64,000 bases of DNA from NCBI GenBank assembly GCA_037200045.1, contig JBBCHM010000001.1, positions 868,001 to 932,000 on the forward strand. The letters run 5' to 3'. The notes under the pieces were generated by a model. The model searched no databases, was not told the DNA's origin, and saw only the letters and a program-made list of their open reading frames with translations. Position 1 is the first letter of the stretch. Each line of letters opens with the position of its first letter. The DNA comes from Rhizomicrobium sp. (GTDB taxonomy: Bacteria; Pseudomonadota; Alphaproteobacteria; Micropepsales; Micropepsaceae). A program made the position numbers and the translations under genes. Positions 34,089 to 43,214 of the stretch are shown here, one piece after another.

Positions 34089-35233
34089 GCGCCGTTCTGC
34101 TTCAAGATGCGTTGGATCAGCGCGTCGGCTTCCGGCCCGCCATCGCTGCCGACATCGCCGCGCAGCGTGCGCGCCGCCGCGGTCGAGCCCACGGCCGAGC
34201 CCGAGGTGTCGCCGATGTCCACGCTCACATCGACCGAAAGGCCGACGCGCAGCGGATGATCGCGCAACTCGGCGGGATCGAGCGCGATGCGCACCGGCAC
34301 GCGCTGCACGATCTTGATCCAGTTGCCCGAGGCGTTCTGCGGCGGCAGCAGGGCGAAGGCGCTGCCGCTGCCGGCGCCCAGGCCCTGGACATGGCCGTGA
34401 AACGTCACGCGGCCGCCATAGATGTCCGCCGTCAGCGTCACGGGCTGGCCAATGCGCATGTCTTCGAGCTGGACTTCCTTGAAATTGGCGTCGACCCACA
34501 CCTCGTGCAGCGGCACCACCGCCATCAAGGGCGTGCCCGCCGCGATCTGCTGGCCGAGTTGCGCAGTGCGCTGCGCCACCTCGCCGTCCACCGGCGCGTA
34601 GAGCCGCATATGCGCGTACACCAGCGAGGCCTGGCGCAGCCGCGCCATCGAGGCGAGCACGTCGGGATTGTTGGCGACCTCGGTGTTCTGCACCGAAGCG
34701 AGGGCCTGCGCGAGGCCGCTCTGCGCGGCGCTCACATTGGCCGCGGCCGAGGTCAGCGCATCGCGGGCATGCGACAATTCCTCGGTCGAGACGGCGGCGC
34801 CGGCGCCGGCGCGGCGGCGATAGTCGCTCTGTGCCTGGACCACCGCGACGCGCGCCGCAGCAAGCTGGGCGCGGTACTGATCGACCTTGGAGAAATTGGT
34901 GCGCACCGCGCGCACGGTCTGCGCCAGATCGGCCTCCGCCGCCTCCAGCGCTACCCGCGCCCGCACCGGATCGAGCTCGACCAGCAACTGGCCGCGCCGC
35001 ACCGCCTGGGTGTTGTCGGCATGCAGCGCCAGGATCGTGCCGGCCTCGCGGCTGGTGATCGAGACGATGTCGCCGCCGACATAGGCGTCGTCGGTCGTCT
35101 GGAAGCGGCTGGCGTAGAGAAAGTAATAAAGTGCATAGGCAATCGCGGCCGCGACCACGACCACGCCGAGGATGATCAGCCAGCGGCGGCGCGGATCGGG
35201 GCGATGGCGGCCGACGGGTGTGGCGTCACTCAT
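34085..35233 (-). CDS. EmrA/HlyD-type adaptor of the MFS efflux system
   Basis: 382-residue membrane-fusion protein. An N-terminal cytoplasmic arm with basic residues (RRRW) is followed by one transmembrane helix (LIILGVVVVAAAIAYALYYF). The EmrA hallmark RFQTTDDAYVGGDIVSITSR follows, then a long coiled-coil hairpin and the second lipoyl segment around YAHMRLYAPVDGEVAQRTAQ. The start at 35233 is favoured because it overlaps the outer-membrane-factor stop by 8 bp. It bridges the EmrB-like exporter and the outer-membrane factor. Confidence 0.93.
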   Translation of the reverse strand: MSDATPVGRHRPDPRRRWLIILGVVVVAAAIAYALYYFLYASRFQTTDDAYVGGDIVSITSREAGTILALHADNTQAVRRGQLLVELDPVRARVALEAAEADLAQTVRAVRTNFSKVDQYRAQLAAARVAVVQAQSDYRRRAGAGAAVSTEELSHARDALTSAAANVSAAQSGLAQALASVQNTEVANNPDVLASMARLRQASLVYAHMRLYAPVDGEVAQRTAQLGQQIAAGTPLMAVVPLHEVWVDANFKEVQLEDMRIGQPVTLTADIYGGRVTFHGHVQGLGAGSGSAFALLPPQNASGNWIKIVQRVPVRIALDPAELRDHPLRVGLSVDVSVDIGDTSGSAVGSTAAARTLRGDVGSDGGPEADALIQRILKQNGA

Positions 35234-36662
35234 GGGAAATGTCCGGCTTGTCGTTGAGATTCGCGCTTGGCTGCGGCTCGGGCGCATAGCCGCCGCCGAT
35301 CGCCATCAGAAGGGTCACGCGTGCCGCGATCGTGTCGCCCGCCAGTTGCGCGCCCTGGGTGCGCGCCTGGATCAGGAGGCCCTCGGCGTCGAGCGTGGTC
35401 TGCTGCGGGCTGAGGCCGCTGCGATAGCGCTCGCGCGCCAGATCGAAGCTCGCCTGCGCGTCGGCCACGGCGCCGCGCTGATCGGCGCTGCGGTCCTGCA
35501 GGCTTTTCAGGTCGGTCAGCGCGTCGGAGGTCTGGCGCACCGCCGTGACGACCGCCTGGTTGTAGTCCGCGACTGCTTCGTCGAGCTGCGCCGTGGCGCC
35601 CGCGTAATTCGCCTCGATCTCGCCCGCGTCGAAGATCGGCAGATGGATGGCGGCGCCGGCGCCGTACTGGAACGAGGACGAGCTGAACAGATTGCCCATG
35701 CCGATCGCGGCGGTGCCCGCGAGCGCCAGGAGATTGACGTCGGGATAATACGCCTTGCGCGCCACTTCGCGGCCCTGGAATGCGCTCGCGATCCGCGCCT
35801 GCGCCGCCGCGATGTCGGCGCGCCGCGCCAGAAGGTCGGCCGGAAGGATCGCGGGAAGTGTCAGCACCGTGTCGTTCAGGTTCGGCCGCGCGATGCCGTA
35901 GGCGTCGGCGCCGCGCCCCATCAGCGCCGCGATGGCGTGGACGGCCAGTTCGCGGTTGGCGCGCGCGCTCGTCAGGTCCTCGCGCGACAGCGCCAGCAAG
36001 GCCGAGGCCTGTTTCTGCGACGCCATGGTGTCGAGCCCGGCGTTCACGCGCCCCCGCGTCAGCGCGAGGATGCCGCCGCGCTGCTTGACCGCCTCCTCGG
36101 CGACATCGACCAGCACATAGGCGCGCCACAGCCCGACATAGGCCTGCGTCACCGAACCGGCGAGCAGGAGCCGCGCCGCCGTGGCGTCGAGCGCCGCGGC
36201 CTGCGCACTCGCGCGCGCCTGGGCGATCTGCGCCTCCTGCTTGCCGAAGAAATCCAGCGACCAGGAAAGGTCGGCCTCCACCGTGCCGATCCAGCGGTCG
36301 GTGCCGGCGAAAGGCGGCGGGTAGATGTAATTCTTGCTGACATGCTGGCGCACGTCGTTGCCGCTCAGCGTGATCTGCGGATAGGTCGCGGCGCGGGCGG
36401 CGGAAAGCTGCGACTGCGCCGCGCGCACCCGCGCCAGCGCCGCGGCCAGCGAGGGATTGCCCTTGAGCGCCTGCTCGACCAGACCGCTCAGCTGCGGATC
36501 GTTGAACGCCGTCCACCAGGTGTCGGCGACGGCCGGCGCCGGCGCGGCGCCGAGCCCGAGTTTTTCGCTCTTGAGCGCCACCTCGCGCGGCGTCGTGGAC
36601 GGCGTGTCGACGCAGCCGCTCAGAAGCGCGCCCGCGAGCGTTGCGGCCAGCACCCGTCTCAT
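35226..36662 (-). CDS. NodT-family outer-membrane efflux lipoprotein
   Basis: 478-residue TolC-like channel. Signal peptide with lipobox LLSGC (Cys17). Paired outer-membrane-efflux repeats are visible at about 50-250 (WTAFNDPQLSGLVEQALKGN is the standard NodT opening) and 260-460 (GRGADAYGIARP... and YRSGLSPQQTTLDAEG). The ATG overlaps the stop of the marR-like gene by ATGA. It supplies the outer-membrane conduit for EmrAB in the same operon and could also serve the second RND pair, which lacks its own channel. Confidence 0.93.
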   Translation of the reverse strand: MRRVLAATLAGALLSGCVDTPSTTPREVALKSEKLGLGAAPAPAVADTWWTAFNDPQLSGLVEQALKGNPSLAAALARVRAAQSQLSAARAATYPQITLSGNDVRQHVSKNYIYPPPFAGTDRWIGTVEADLSWSLDFFGKQEAQIAQARASAQAAALDATAARLLLAGSVTQAYVGLWRAYVLVDVAEEAVKQRGGILALTRGRVNAGLDTMASQKQASALLALSREDLTSARANRELAVHAIAALMGRGADAYGIARPNLNDTVLTLPAILPADLLARRADIAAAQARIASAFQGREVARKAYYPDVNLLALAGTAAIGMGNLFSSSSFQYGAGAAIHLPIFDAGEIEANYAGATAQLDEAVADYNQAVVTAVRQTSDALTDLKSLQDRSADQRGAVADAQASFDLARERYRSGLSPQQTTLDAEGLLIQARTQGAQLAGDTIAARVTLLMAIGGGYAPEPQPSANLNDKPDISHE

Positions 36663-37147
36663 GCGGCGTCGGCTTTCACCACCGGCTCGACGGGCGTCTT
36701 TTCCATGCGGCTCAGAAGGCGCGCCAGCAACGCGACAAGCTGCGCCGCCTCTTCGTGGGAGAAATCGCCGAGCAGCTCGTTCCAGAACGCGATCGTCGGC
36801 GTCGCCATGGACTTGGTGACGGCGCGGCCTTCCGGCGTCAGCGCGAGATGCACCACGCGCCGGTCGGTCTGGCTGCGGTTGCGCGTGACGAAGCCGCGCG
36901 CTTCGAGCTGATCCACCACCCGGGTGATCGCGCCGCTGTCGTAATTCATGTGGCGGGAGATGTCGGCGCAGGTCGTCGCCAGCCCGTCGCGCAGGCACAT
37001 CAATGCCACCCAGTGCGAGAAGGTGAGGCCGTCCTCGTGGAACCGCGCCTCGGCGCGGGGGACCATGAGATTGGTCAGCCGGCGCAAGAGGCACCCGATG
37101 GAGGTGTCCGCCTCGAAATTCTCCAGGTTGTAGAACGGCTCGGTCAT
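36659..37147 (-). CDS. MarR-family regulator, first gene of the emrAB operon
   Basis: 162 residues. The winged helix runs from about 55 to 110: FSHWVALMCLRDGLATTCAD, SRHMNYDSGAITRVVDQLEA (recognition helix) and the wing RNRSQTDRRVVHLALTPEG. ATG 37147 is chosen over an upstream TTG (37177) because a TTGACA box and a 14-bp palindrome upstream leave room for a transcript start only with the later codon. It is probably an autorepressor of the four-gene efflux operon, like EmrR/MprA; the palindrome upstream is its likely site. Confidence 0.9.
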   Translation of the reverse strand: MTEPFYNLENFEADTSIGCLLRRLTNLMVPRAEARFHEDGLTFSHWVALMCLRDGLATTCADISRHMNYDSGAITRVVDQLEARGFVTRNRSQTDRRVVHLALTPEGRAVTKSMATPTIAFWNELLGDFSHEEAAQLVALLARLLSRMEKTPVEPVVKADAA

Positions 37148-37179
37148 AGGCTGCGTATCCAGTGACTGTTGCTTCAATG

Positions 37180-37202
37180 ACTGCCTAGGCAGTTACTGTC
37201 AA
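37180..37202 (-). promoter_or_regulatory. marR operon promoter element: TTGACA with 14-bp palindrome in the spacer
   Basis: On the minus strand TTGACA (37202-37197) is a consensus -35 box. The next 17 bp contain the perfect palindrome ACTGCCTAGGCAGT (37180-37193), after which the -10 position reads CATTGA, a poor match. A palindrome in the spacer of a MarR-controlled operon is a classical repression site. The downstream ATG of the MarR-like gene is about 30 bp away. Confidence 0.5.
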
Positions 37203-37323
37203 CAGGAAATATTCCCAAATTTATAAAGAGCAAGAGAAGGCCCCCCGGGGCGCCGTGCGGCAACAGGATGGGAACTTTCGACGCCCCATTGCGTTCCGCG
37301 CTCCGGCACGGAGTGGTATTGGA

Positions 37324-37433
37324 GCCGTTTCGGTTTGGATTGAATTGTCCAAAACAATCGTCATCGCGCGTCCCAGCGACAGCGTGGGCCGGCAAGGACG
37401 ACTTTTATGAGGGTAGTTCCAAACCGAAACGGC
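37324..37433. repeat. Palindromic intergenic repeat, family 1, copy 1
   Basis: A 110-bp unit bounded by a perfect 16-bp inverted repeat (GCCGTTTCGGTTTGGA at 37324-37339 and its complement at 37418-37433). The interior reads TGAATTGTCCAAAACAATCG, then TCATCGC and an imperfect hairpin around CCCAGCGACAGCGTGGG. The left half matches, in inverse orientation, the element at 44989-45032. It lies in the 384-bp gap between the marR-like gene and the membrane glycosyltransferase-like gene, which otherwise holds no gene. Confidence 0.7.
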
Positions 37434-37531
37434 CCTAGATATATATAAAGAGACGGCAAGGCCGGCCGGCGAGCCGGGGTCTGGGACGCTCCGCTAACCG
37501 CCGGTTCAGCTTTTGCTGTTCTGCTCCACCC

Positions 37532-39256
37532 ATGCGCGAAGCACGGTCGGCCGAAGCGAATCTTCCGCTGGCTCCGCCAGTGCCGGCATTCTTTGCGACC
37601 GCGCCCCGGGCGACCCGCGACGTGGCGCTCTTTGCGACGGTTTTCGGCCTCTATGCGCTGGCGACGGTGCTGATCTTCTGGCCCTGGGTCGCGCATCTGT
37701 CCGCGTCGCTGATCGGCCCGCCGGAAGACAATCTGCAGGACCTCTGGAACACCTGGTACGCCGCCGCCGGCCACGCGCCGGGCCGGTTCTTCGCGACGAA
37801 CCTGCTGCGCTTTCCGGAAGGCACGCCGCTTATCTACCAGTCCTTCGCCTATCCGCAGGTCGCGCTGGTCGTGCTGCTGAGCCGGATATTCGGCACCGGC
37901 CTGCACACGCTGGTGGCGCTGCAGAACGCGACGCTGCTCCTGTCGTTTCCGCTGGCCGGCCTCGGCGCGTTTTATCTCGTGCGCCATTTCGCGCGCGGCA
38001 CGGCGGGCGGGCTGATCGGCGGCTTCGTCTTCGCCTTCAATCCCTCCCATGTCGCGCATGTGATGCACCACGCCCATGTGTCGTCGATCGAATTCCTTCC
38101 GTTCTTCGCGCTCGCCTATCTCCTGGCGCTGGAGCGCCGCAGCTATGCCTGGCTCGCCGCCGCCGTCGCGTTTTTCGCCTTGAGCGCGCTGTCGAGCTGG
38201 TACTACCTGTTCTATTGCGCGTATTTCGTGGCGTTCCATCTTCTCTATCTGCGTGTGCGCGATCATGCTTGGCCGCGCGGCTGGAATCTGATCGCGCCGG
38301 CGCTGTGCCTGGCCGCGACCGGCCTGCTGCTGGCGCCCTGGCTCGTGCCGATGATCGCGGCGGCGCAGCCGGGCATCTACGACACCGGCGCCAACACCTA
38401 TGTCGCCGACCTCGCGGCCTATGTCGCGTTTCCGCCCGAGCACGTCCTGGCGGGGTTTTCGCGCGGGCTCTATGCGCGGCTGACCGGCTATCCGTGGGAA
38501 GCGACGGTCTATCTCGGGCTGGTCAATCTCGCCATCCTCGCCTGGCTGTGCTGGCAAAGGGGCCTCAGGCGCACATCGCCGGCCTTCTACGTGATATTCG
38601 GCATGGCGATGTTCGCCCTGCTGGCGAGCGGCGAGGCGCTGCATGTCGGCGGCACCGTGACGCCTCTGCATCTGCTCGATGTCGCGCTCGACAAGCTGCC
38701 CTTCTTCGCCAATGTGCGCACGCCGTCGCGGGCCATCGTGTTCGTCTATCTTTTTCTTAGCATCGGTATCGGCCTGGCGGTCGCGCTGGCGCTCGAACAC
38801 CGCCAACGGATTTGGCGCGCCGGCGCGGCGGTGGCGGCGGTCCTGATCGTGCTGGATTTCTACCCCGCGCATCTGGCGGCGACGCCGATCGCCTGTCCGC
38901 CGGGCGTCTCGGTCCTGGAACGGGACGGCGAGCAGGGCTTCGGCGTGCTCAACCTGCCGTTCGGTTATGTCGAAGATAATGTCTACATGTTCGAGCAGAT
39001 CTGCCACGGCCGGCCGATGGTGGATGGCAACACCTCGCGCGAGATGGCGAACACGCTGATCTATCGCCTGTCGATGACCGATTTGAACCGCCAGCGCGGG
39101 CAGCTTGCGCGGGCGCATGTGAAATACATCCTCCTGCACCATCCGCGAAACGGCCTGTTCGCCTGGAGCCCGGCGCTCCCGCCCCCGGCGCAATTCCTGA
39201 AGACCTATCGGGCCGTCTACGACGCGCCCGACATGACCGTGCTGCGCGTCTATTGA
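37532..39256 (+). CDS. Polytopic membrane protein, GT-C glycosyltransferase-like
   Basis: 574 residues with about 11-12 predicted membrane helices after a short cytoplasmic N-terminus. The first luminal/periplasmic loop after helix 1 holds GPPEDNLQDLWNTWYAAAG, an acidic-residue loop (ED) in the place where GT-C lipid-linked sugar transferases carry their catalytic Asp/Glu. The C-terminal soluble part (from about 450) resembles the receptor-binding segment of such enzymes (VLNLPFGYVEDNVYMFEQ). It may transfer sugars from polyprenyl-phosphate carriers or glycosylate surface polymers; donor and acceptor are unknown. No clear RBS precedes the ATG, so the start is uncertain. Confidence 0.75.
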   Translation: MREARSAEANLPLAPPVPAFFATAPRATRDVALFATVFGLYALATVLIFWPWVAHLSASLIGPPEDNLQDLWNTWYAAAGHAPGRFFATNLLRFPEGTPLIYQSFAYPQVALVVLLSRIFGTGLHTLVALQNATLLLSFPLAGLGAFYLVRHFARGTAGGLIGGFVFAFNPSHVAHVMHHAHVSSIEFLPFFALAYLLALERRSYAWLAAAVAFFALSALSSWYYLFYCAYFVAFHLLYLRVRDHAWPRGWNLIAPALCLAATGLLLAPWLVPMIAAAQPGIYDTGANTYVADLAAYVAFPPEHVLAGFSRGLYARLTGYPWEATVYLGLVNLAILAWLCWQRGLRRTSPAFYVIFGMAMFALLASGEALHVGGTVTPLHLLDVALDKLPFFANVRTPSRAIVFVYLFLSIGIGLAVALALEHRQRIWRAGAAVAAVLIVLDFYPAHLAATPIACPPGVSVLERDGEQGFGVLNLPFGYVEDNVYMFEQICHGRPMVDGNTSREMANTLIYRLSMTDLNRQRGQLARAHVKYILLHHPRNGLFAWSPALPPPAQFLKTYRAVYDAPDMTVLRVY

Positions 39257-39374
39257 CGGCGGCACGTTGACGGACCGTAAGCCGAATTTACCCCCTCCCT
39301 TGGAGCGCAAGGGGCGTGTAGCCTTCGCGCGGACTCGCGCCGCTCATGAGCGCGAGACCGGCCAGGGGGTCTTC

Positions 39375-41606
39375 ATGTATCTGCGTCGCCATGCCGGACT
39401 TGCGATATTCCTCGCTCTCGCGCTTTGCGCCTGCGGACGGGGCGACAAGCCGAAGCAGGCTTCGGCGCCGGCCAAGCCCGTCGCCGCCGCGCCCGCCGCC
39501 GACAATTCCGATCCCGCCTCGCGTCTCGGCGACGCCGCCGATGTCGACGGCGACCGCATCGTCCACGCCGATGCCACGCCGGGCGACTGGCTGAGCTATG
39601 GCCGCACCTATGGCGAGCAGCGCTATTCGCCGCTCAAGGACATCAACACCGACACGGTCAAGCAGCTCGGCGTCGCCTGGGAATTCCGCACCAACACGGT
39701 GCGCGGGCTGGAGGGCACGCCCATCGTCTCGGACGGAATCATGTTCGTCACCGGCTCGTGGAGCAAGGTCTGGGCGCTCGACGCCAAGACCGGCCGCCAG
39801 CTCTGGTTTTACGACCCCGAAGTGCCGGGCCAATGGGCCCGCTATGCCTGCTGCGACGTCGTCAATCGCGGCGTCGCGGTGTGGAAGGGCGCGGTCTATG
39901 TCGGCACGCTCGACGGGCGTCTGGTAAAGCTTGACGCGAAAACGGGTAAGCCCGTCTGGGACATCAACACCATCGACCGCACCCGTCCCTACACCATCAC
40001 CGGCGCGCCGCGCGTCGTGAAGGGCATGGTGCTGATCGGCAATGGCGGCGCCGAATACGGCGTGCGCGGCTATCTCACCGCCTATGACGCCGACACCGGC
40101 AAGCAGCTCTGGCGCTTCTACGTCGTGCCCGGCAATCCGGCGCTGCCGCCGGAGGACAAGGCGATGGCCGCCGCGCTGAAGACCTGGTCGACCGGCGGCA
40201 CGCAGAACAAATGGTGGGAGCAGGGCGGCGGCGGCACGCCCTGGGATTCGATGGCCTACGATCCCGATCTCGACCTGCTCTATGTCGGCACCGGCAATGG
40301 CGCGTCGTGGAACAGAAATCTCCGCTCGCCCGGCGGCGGCGACAATCTCTATCTGTCGTCCATCGTGGCGCTGAAGCCGGAAACCGGCGAGCTCGCCTGG
40401 TACTATCAGACCACGCCCGGCGACGACTGGGACTACACCGCGACCCAGCACATCATCCTGGCCGACATCGTGATCGACGGCGTGCTGCGCAAGGTGCTGA
40501 TGCAGGCGCCCAAGAACGGCTTCTTCTATGTGATCGACCGCACCACCGGAAAGCTGATCTCCGCCAAGCCCTACACGACCATCACCTGGGCCAAGGGCGT
40601 CGACATGAAGACCGGCCGGCCGATCGAAACGCCCGGCGTGCGCTATGCGAAGAACCCGTCGGTGCAGGTCCCCGGCCCGATCGGCGCGCACAATTGGCAG
40701 CCCATGGCGTTCAATCCGCAGACCGGCCTCGTCTATATTCCGGTGATCGACGGCAATTTCATCTACGCGCAGCAGCGCACGCTGGCCTACCATCCCGGCG
40801 CCTGGAACGTCAGCGACTTCGCGCAGCTCGGCCAGCTCGTGCTCGACGGCATCAAGAAGGGCCAGGTCGCCCCGCCGCCCAAGGGCTATATCCGCGCCTG
40901 GGATCCGGTGGCGCAGAAGATGGTCTGGCAGGTCGAGCTGCCCGGCGGCTGGAACAGCGGCATGCTCACCACCGCCGGCGGCCTGGTCTTCGCCGGCGGC
41001 GCCGACGGAATCTTCGCGGCCTATGACGCCAAGACCGGCGCCCGGCTGTGGACCATCGACCTGAAGACCGGCGTGAACGCGCCGGCCATCACCTACACCG
41101 TCGACGGCGAGCAATATGTCGCCGTCGCGGCGGCCTATGGCGGCGCCGGCGGCCTGGGCGCGGTTCCGGACGCCAACACCGCCCTGATGAAATGGCGCAA
41201 CAACCAGGGCCGCATCTTCGCCTTCAAGGTCGGCGGCACCGGCACGGTGCAGGCGATCCCGGCCGACATCAACGCCGACGTGCCGCAGCCGCCGGCCGAG
41301 ATCGTCGATTCCAAGCTGGCGCAGAAGGGCTTCGCGCTGTTCCAGAACAACTGCGCGTCGTGCCATGGCGTGCTGATGCTGTCCTCCGGCGTGGTGCCGG
41401 ACCTGCGCATGGTCAGTCCGGACATCTGGAACCAGTACGATGCCATCGTGCTGGGGGGCGCCTTGGCGGATGCCGGCATGGGCTCGTTCAAGGACATCCT
41501 GTCGGCCGACGACGTGAAGGCGATCCGCGCCTATGCCTTGAGCCAGGCGCAGGCGCTCTACGCGAGCAAGCACCCGGCGGCGCCGGCGACGCCGCCCGCG
41601 CATTGA
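39375..41606 (+). CDS. PQQ-dependent quinohaemoprotein alcohol dehydrogenase, lipoprotein
   Basis: 743 residues. A lipoprotein signal peptide (LALALCAC) is followed by an eight-bladed PQQ propeller. The vicinal disulphide of these enzymes is in RYACCDVVNRG. The PQQ/metal region contains NGGAEYGVRG and GTGNGASWN. The catalytic Asp is in TPGDDWDYT; two residues later there is Thr rather than the extra Asp of lanthanide-dependent enzymes, so Ca2+ is the expected metal. The C-terminal cytochrome domain has CASCH. Start 39375 is set by AGGGGG 5 nt upstream and the signal peptide. It oxidises alcohols in the periplasm and passes electrons to the respiratory chain. No pqq biosynthesis gene is in view. 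Confidence 0.93.
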   Translation: MYLRRHAGLAIFLALALCACGRGDKPKQASAPAKPVAAAPAADNSDPASRLGDAADVDGDRIVHADATPGDWLSYGRTYGEQRYSPLKDINTDTVKQLGVAWEFRTNTVRGLEGTPIVSDGIMFVTGSWSKVWALDAKTGRQLWFYDPEVPGQWARYACCDVVNRGVAVWKGAVYVGTLDGRLVKLDAKTGKPVWDINTIDRTRPYTITGAPRVVKGMVLIGNGGAEYGVRGYLTAYDADTGKQLWRFYVVPGNPALPPEDKAMAAALKTWSTGGTQNKWWEQGGGGTPWDSMAYDPDLDLLYVGTGNGASWNRNLRSPGGGDNLYLSSIVALKPETGELAWYYQTTPGDDWDYTATQHIILADIVIDGVLRKVLMQAPKNGFFYVIDRTTGKLISAKPYTTITWAKGVDMKTGRPIETPGVRYAKNPSVQVPGPIGAHNWQPMAFNPQTGLVYIPVIDGNFIYAQQRTLAYHPGAWNVSDFAQLGQLVLDGIKKGQVAPPPKGYIRAWDPVAQKMVWQVELPGGWNSGMLTTAGGLVFAGGADGIFAAYDAKTGARLWTIDLKTGVNAPAITYTVDGEQYVAVAAAYGGAGGLGAVPDANTALMKWRNNQGRIFAFKVGGTGTVQAIPADINADVPQPPAEIVDSKLAQKGFALFQNNCASCHGVLMLSSGVVPDLRMVSPDIWNQYDAIVLGGALADAGMGSFKDILSADDVKAIRAYALSQAQALYASKHPAAPATPPAH

Positions 41607-41619
41607 CGCGCGAACCGGC

Positions 41620-42975
41620 TCATTGCGGCGAGACGGGTCCGGCCTTGATGTCGGGATCGTTCAGATGCTCGGCCTTCCAGCGCATCATCTCCCAGATGCG
41701 CGTGCGTCCGGAGGGGTGGTCGTAGAAGATCGCTTCCTCCCACGGCGCCGGATCGAGCTTGCGGTAGTTCGCCAGCTTCAGCACCGAGGTGGCGAACGCG
41801 TCGGGCTTGCGCGCGGCGTTGATGCCGTACATGTCGGCCTGGATTTCCATCGTGCGGGTGATGGTGTTGAGCAGCGGCGTCGCCAGCAGCAGGAAGACCG
41901 CCGCCAGCGCCGCCAGCACCGGCAGGCCGGCCGGATCGTCGATCCGCCTCAAGTCCCAATTGCCGCCGAATATTCCGACCAGGGCGGTGAACCCGCCGTC
42001 CAGGAACAGGAACGCGACCAGCGCCACCAGCGACAGCCAGGTGAGGCTCACCAGCTGGTGGTTCATCACATAGTGCCCCATCTCGTGGCCGAGCACGGCC
42101 AGGACTTCGTCATGGGCGCCCTTCTTCAAGAGGTTGTCGTTCAGCGAGATCCGCGTCGTGCCGAAAAGTCCCGAGACGTTCGCCGAGATGCGGTCCGATT
42201 GCTTGGAGGCATCGACCAGGAACACGTCCTTCGCCGGAATCCCGTTGGCGCGCGCCAGCGACAGGATGTCTTGCTTCAGGGGGCTGTCGGGCAGCGGCGT
42301 GTAGGTGTTGATCAGCGGCGCGAGCAGCACGGGCGAAATGACGATGACCACCGTGAAGAACGCGGCGAAACCGGCGCTCGCCCAGATCCACCAGATCCGC
42401 CCCGCGCCGCGGATCGCCCAATACAGGAGCGTCAGGCCGATGGTGAACAGGATCAGGTTCACGCCGGTGATCGTCAGGAACTCGCTGAACCAGCCGAAGA
42501 AGGTCTGGTTCATCAGCCCATAGGCCCTCTCGCGCAGGAAGTTCTCATAGAGCGTCAGCGGAAACGACAGCACCGTCGTGATCAGGAAATAGGGCCCGAC
42601 ATAGAGCGGCACCTGCCAGAACGGCGAGCGCGTCTGACGCTCGGCGAAATCGCGGATGGCGGCGGACAGGCGCGACCATAGCAGCAGCGCCGCCACGCCG
42701 ATCGCCCAGAGCGTGTCGACCAGGATCAGCCAATAGCCGCCCTCGAAATAGGAATCGGATCGCGCCCGCGCCGCGCCGCTGACGCGCGCGAGATAGGCCT
42801 CGGTCGCTTTCGCGGGATCGAACGCCACGGGCGCGCCGCCGATCGGCGGCAGCGTTTGCGACTGGACGATGGTCACCGGCGCGGCGCGCGGTCCGGCCTG
42901 CTGCGCCTGGGCGGCGCCCGACACGAGCAGGAGCACGATGCCGATGAGCCCCGACAGGAGCGGCGTTCTATTCAT
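41620..42975 (-). CDS. M48-family membrane metallopeptidase (Ste24/CAAX-protease-1-like)
   Basis: 451 residues, with an N-terminal signal/anchor (1-26) and six or so further hydrophobic segments. The zinc motif HEMGH is in AVLGHEMGHYVMNH (His297, Glu298, His301) and the third ligand Glu is in TMEIQADMYG. Architecture matches Ste24-type proteases, the integral-membrane M48 branch, rather than HtpX (shorter). Bacterial homologues are thought to take part in membrane-protein quality control. GGGAGG 6 nt before the ATG. It converges with the PQQ dehydrogenase, 13 bp between stops. Confidence 0.92.
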   Translation of the reverse strand: MNRTPLLSGLIGIVLLLVSGAAQAQQAGPRAAPVTIVQSQTLPPIGGAPVAFDPAKATEAYLARVSGAARARSDSYFEGGYWLILVDTLWAIGVAALLLWSRLSAAIRDFAERQTRSPFWQVPLYVGPYFLITTVLSFPLTLYENFLRERAYGLMNQTFFGWFSEFLTITGVNLILFTIGLTLLYWAIRGAGRIWWIWASAGFAAFFTVVIVISPVLLAPLINTYTPLPDSPLKQDILSLARANGIPAKDVFLVDASKQSDRISANVSGLFGTTRISLNDNLLKKGAHDEVLAVLGHEMGHYVMNHQLVSLTWLSLVALVAFLFLDGGFTALVGIFGGNWDLRRIDDPAGLPVLAALAAVFLLLATPLLNTITRTMEIQADMYGINAARKPDAFATSVLKLANYRKLDPAPWEEAIFYDHPSGRTRIWEMMRWKAEHLNDPDIKAGPVSPQ

Positions 42976-43028
42976 GGAATCCTCCCGCGCGGACACTAGA
43001 GCATGAACGGGATATCTAAAAACGCGTT

Positions 43029-43117
43029 GTCATCCGCCGCGAATGCGGCGGACCCAGTTGACGCCTGCACCGGCAGAGCAAGCGTCAACTGGGTGGCCCG
43101 CAGTCGCGGGCCATGAC
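43029..43117. repeat. Palindromic intergenic repeat, family 2, copy 1
   Basis: Left arm GTCATCCGCCGCGAATGCGG (43029 onward) is mirrored by the right arm ending GCCCGCAGTCGCGGGCCATG(AC) at 43117. Each arm contains its own hairpin and shares the core ACCCAGTTGACGC / GCGTCAACTGGGT. The same CACCCAGTTGA module recurs at 44720-44846. It lies in the 239-bp gap between the M48 protease and the alpha/beta hydrolase gene. Confidence 0.7.
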
Positions 43118-43214
43118 ACTTTTTTTGAATTCAGCAATTTCAGCTTGGGAACGCTGGCAGACACCGCCAACCTCTTCCATTTGCCGCCACCCACCGCTTG
43201 GGCTATGCGAAGCC

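Noticed and set aside
37174..37395. 73-residue minus-strand frame in the marR upstream region
   Set aside because: It overlaps the repeat unit and promoter, lacks a ribosome-binding site and has no protein-like composition.
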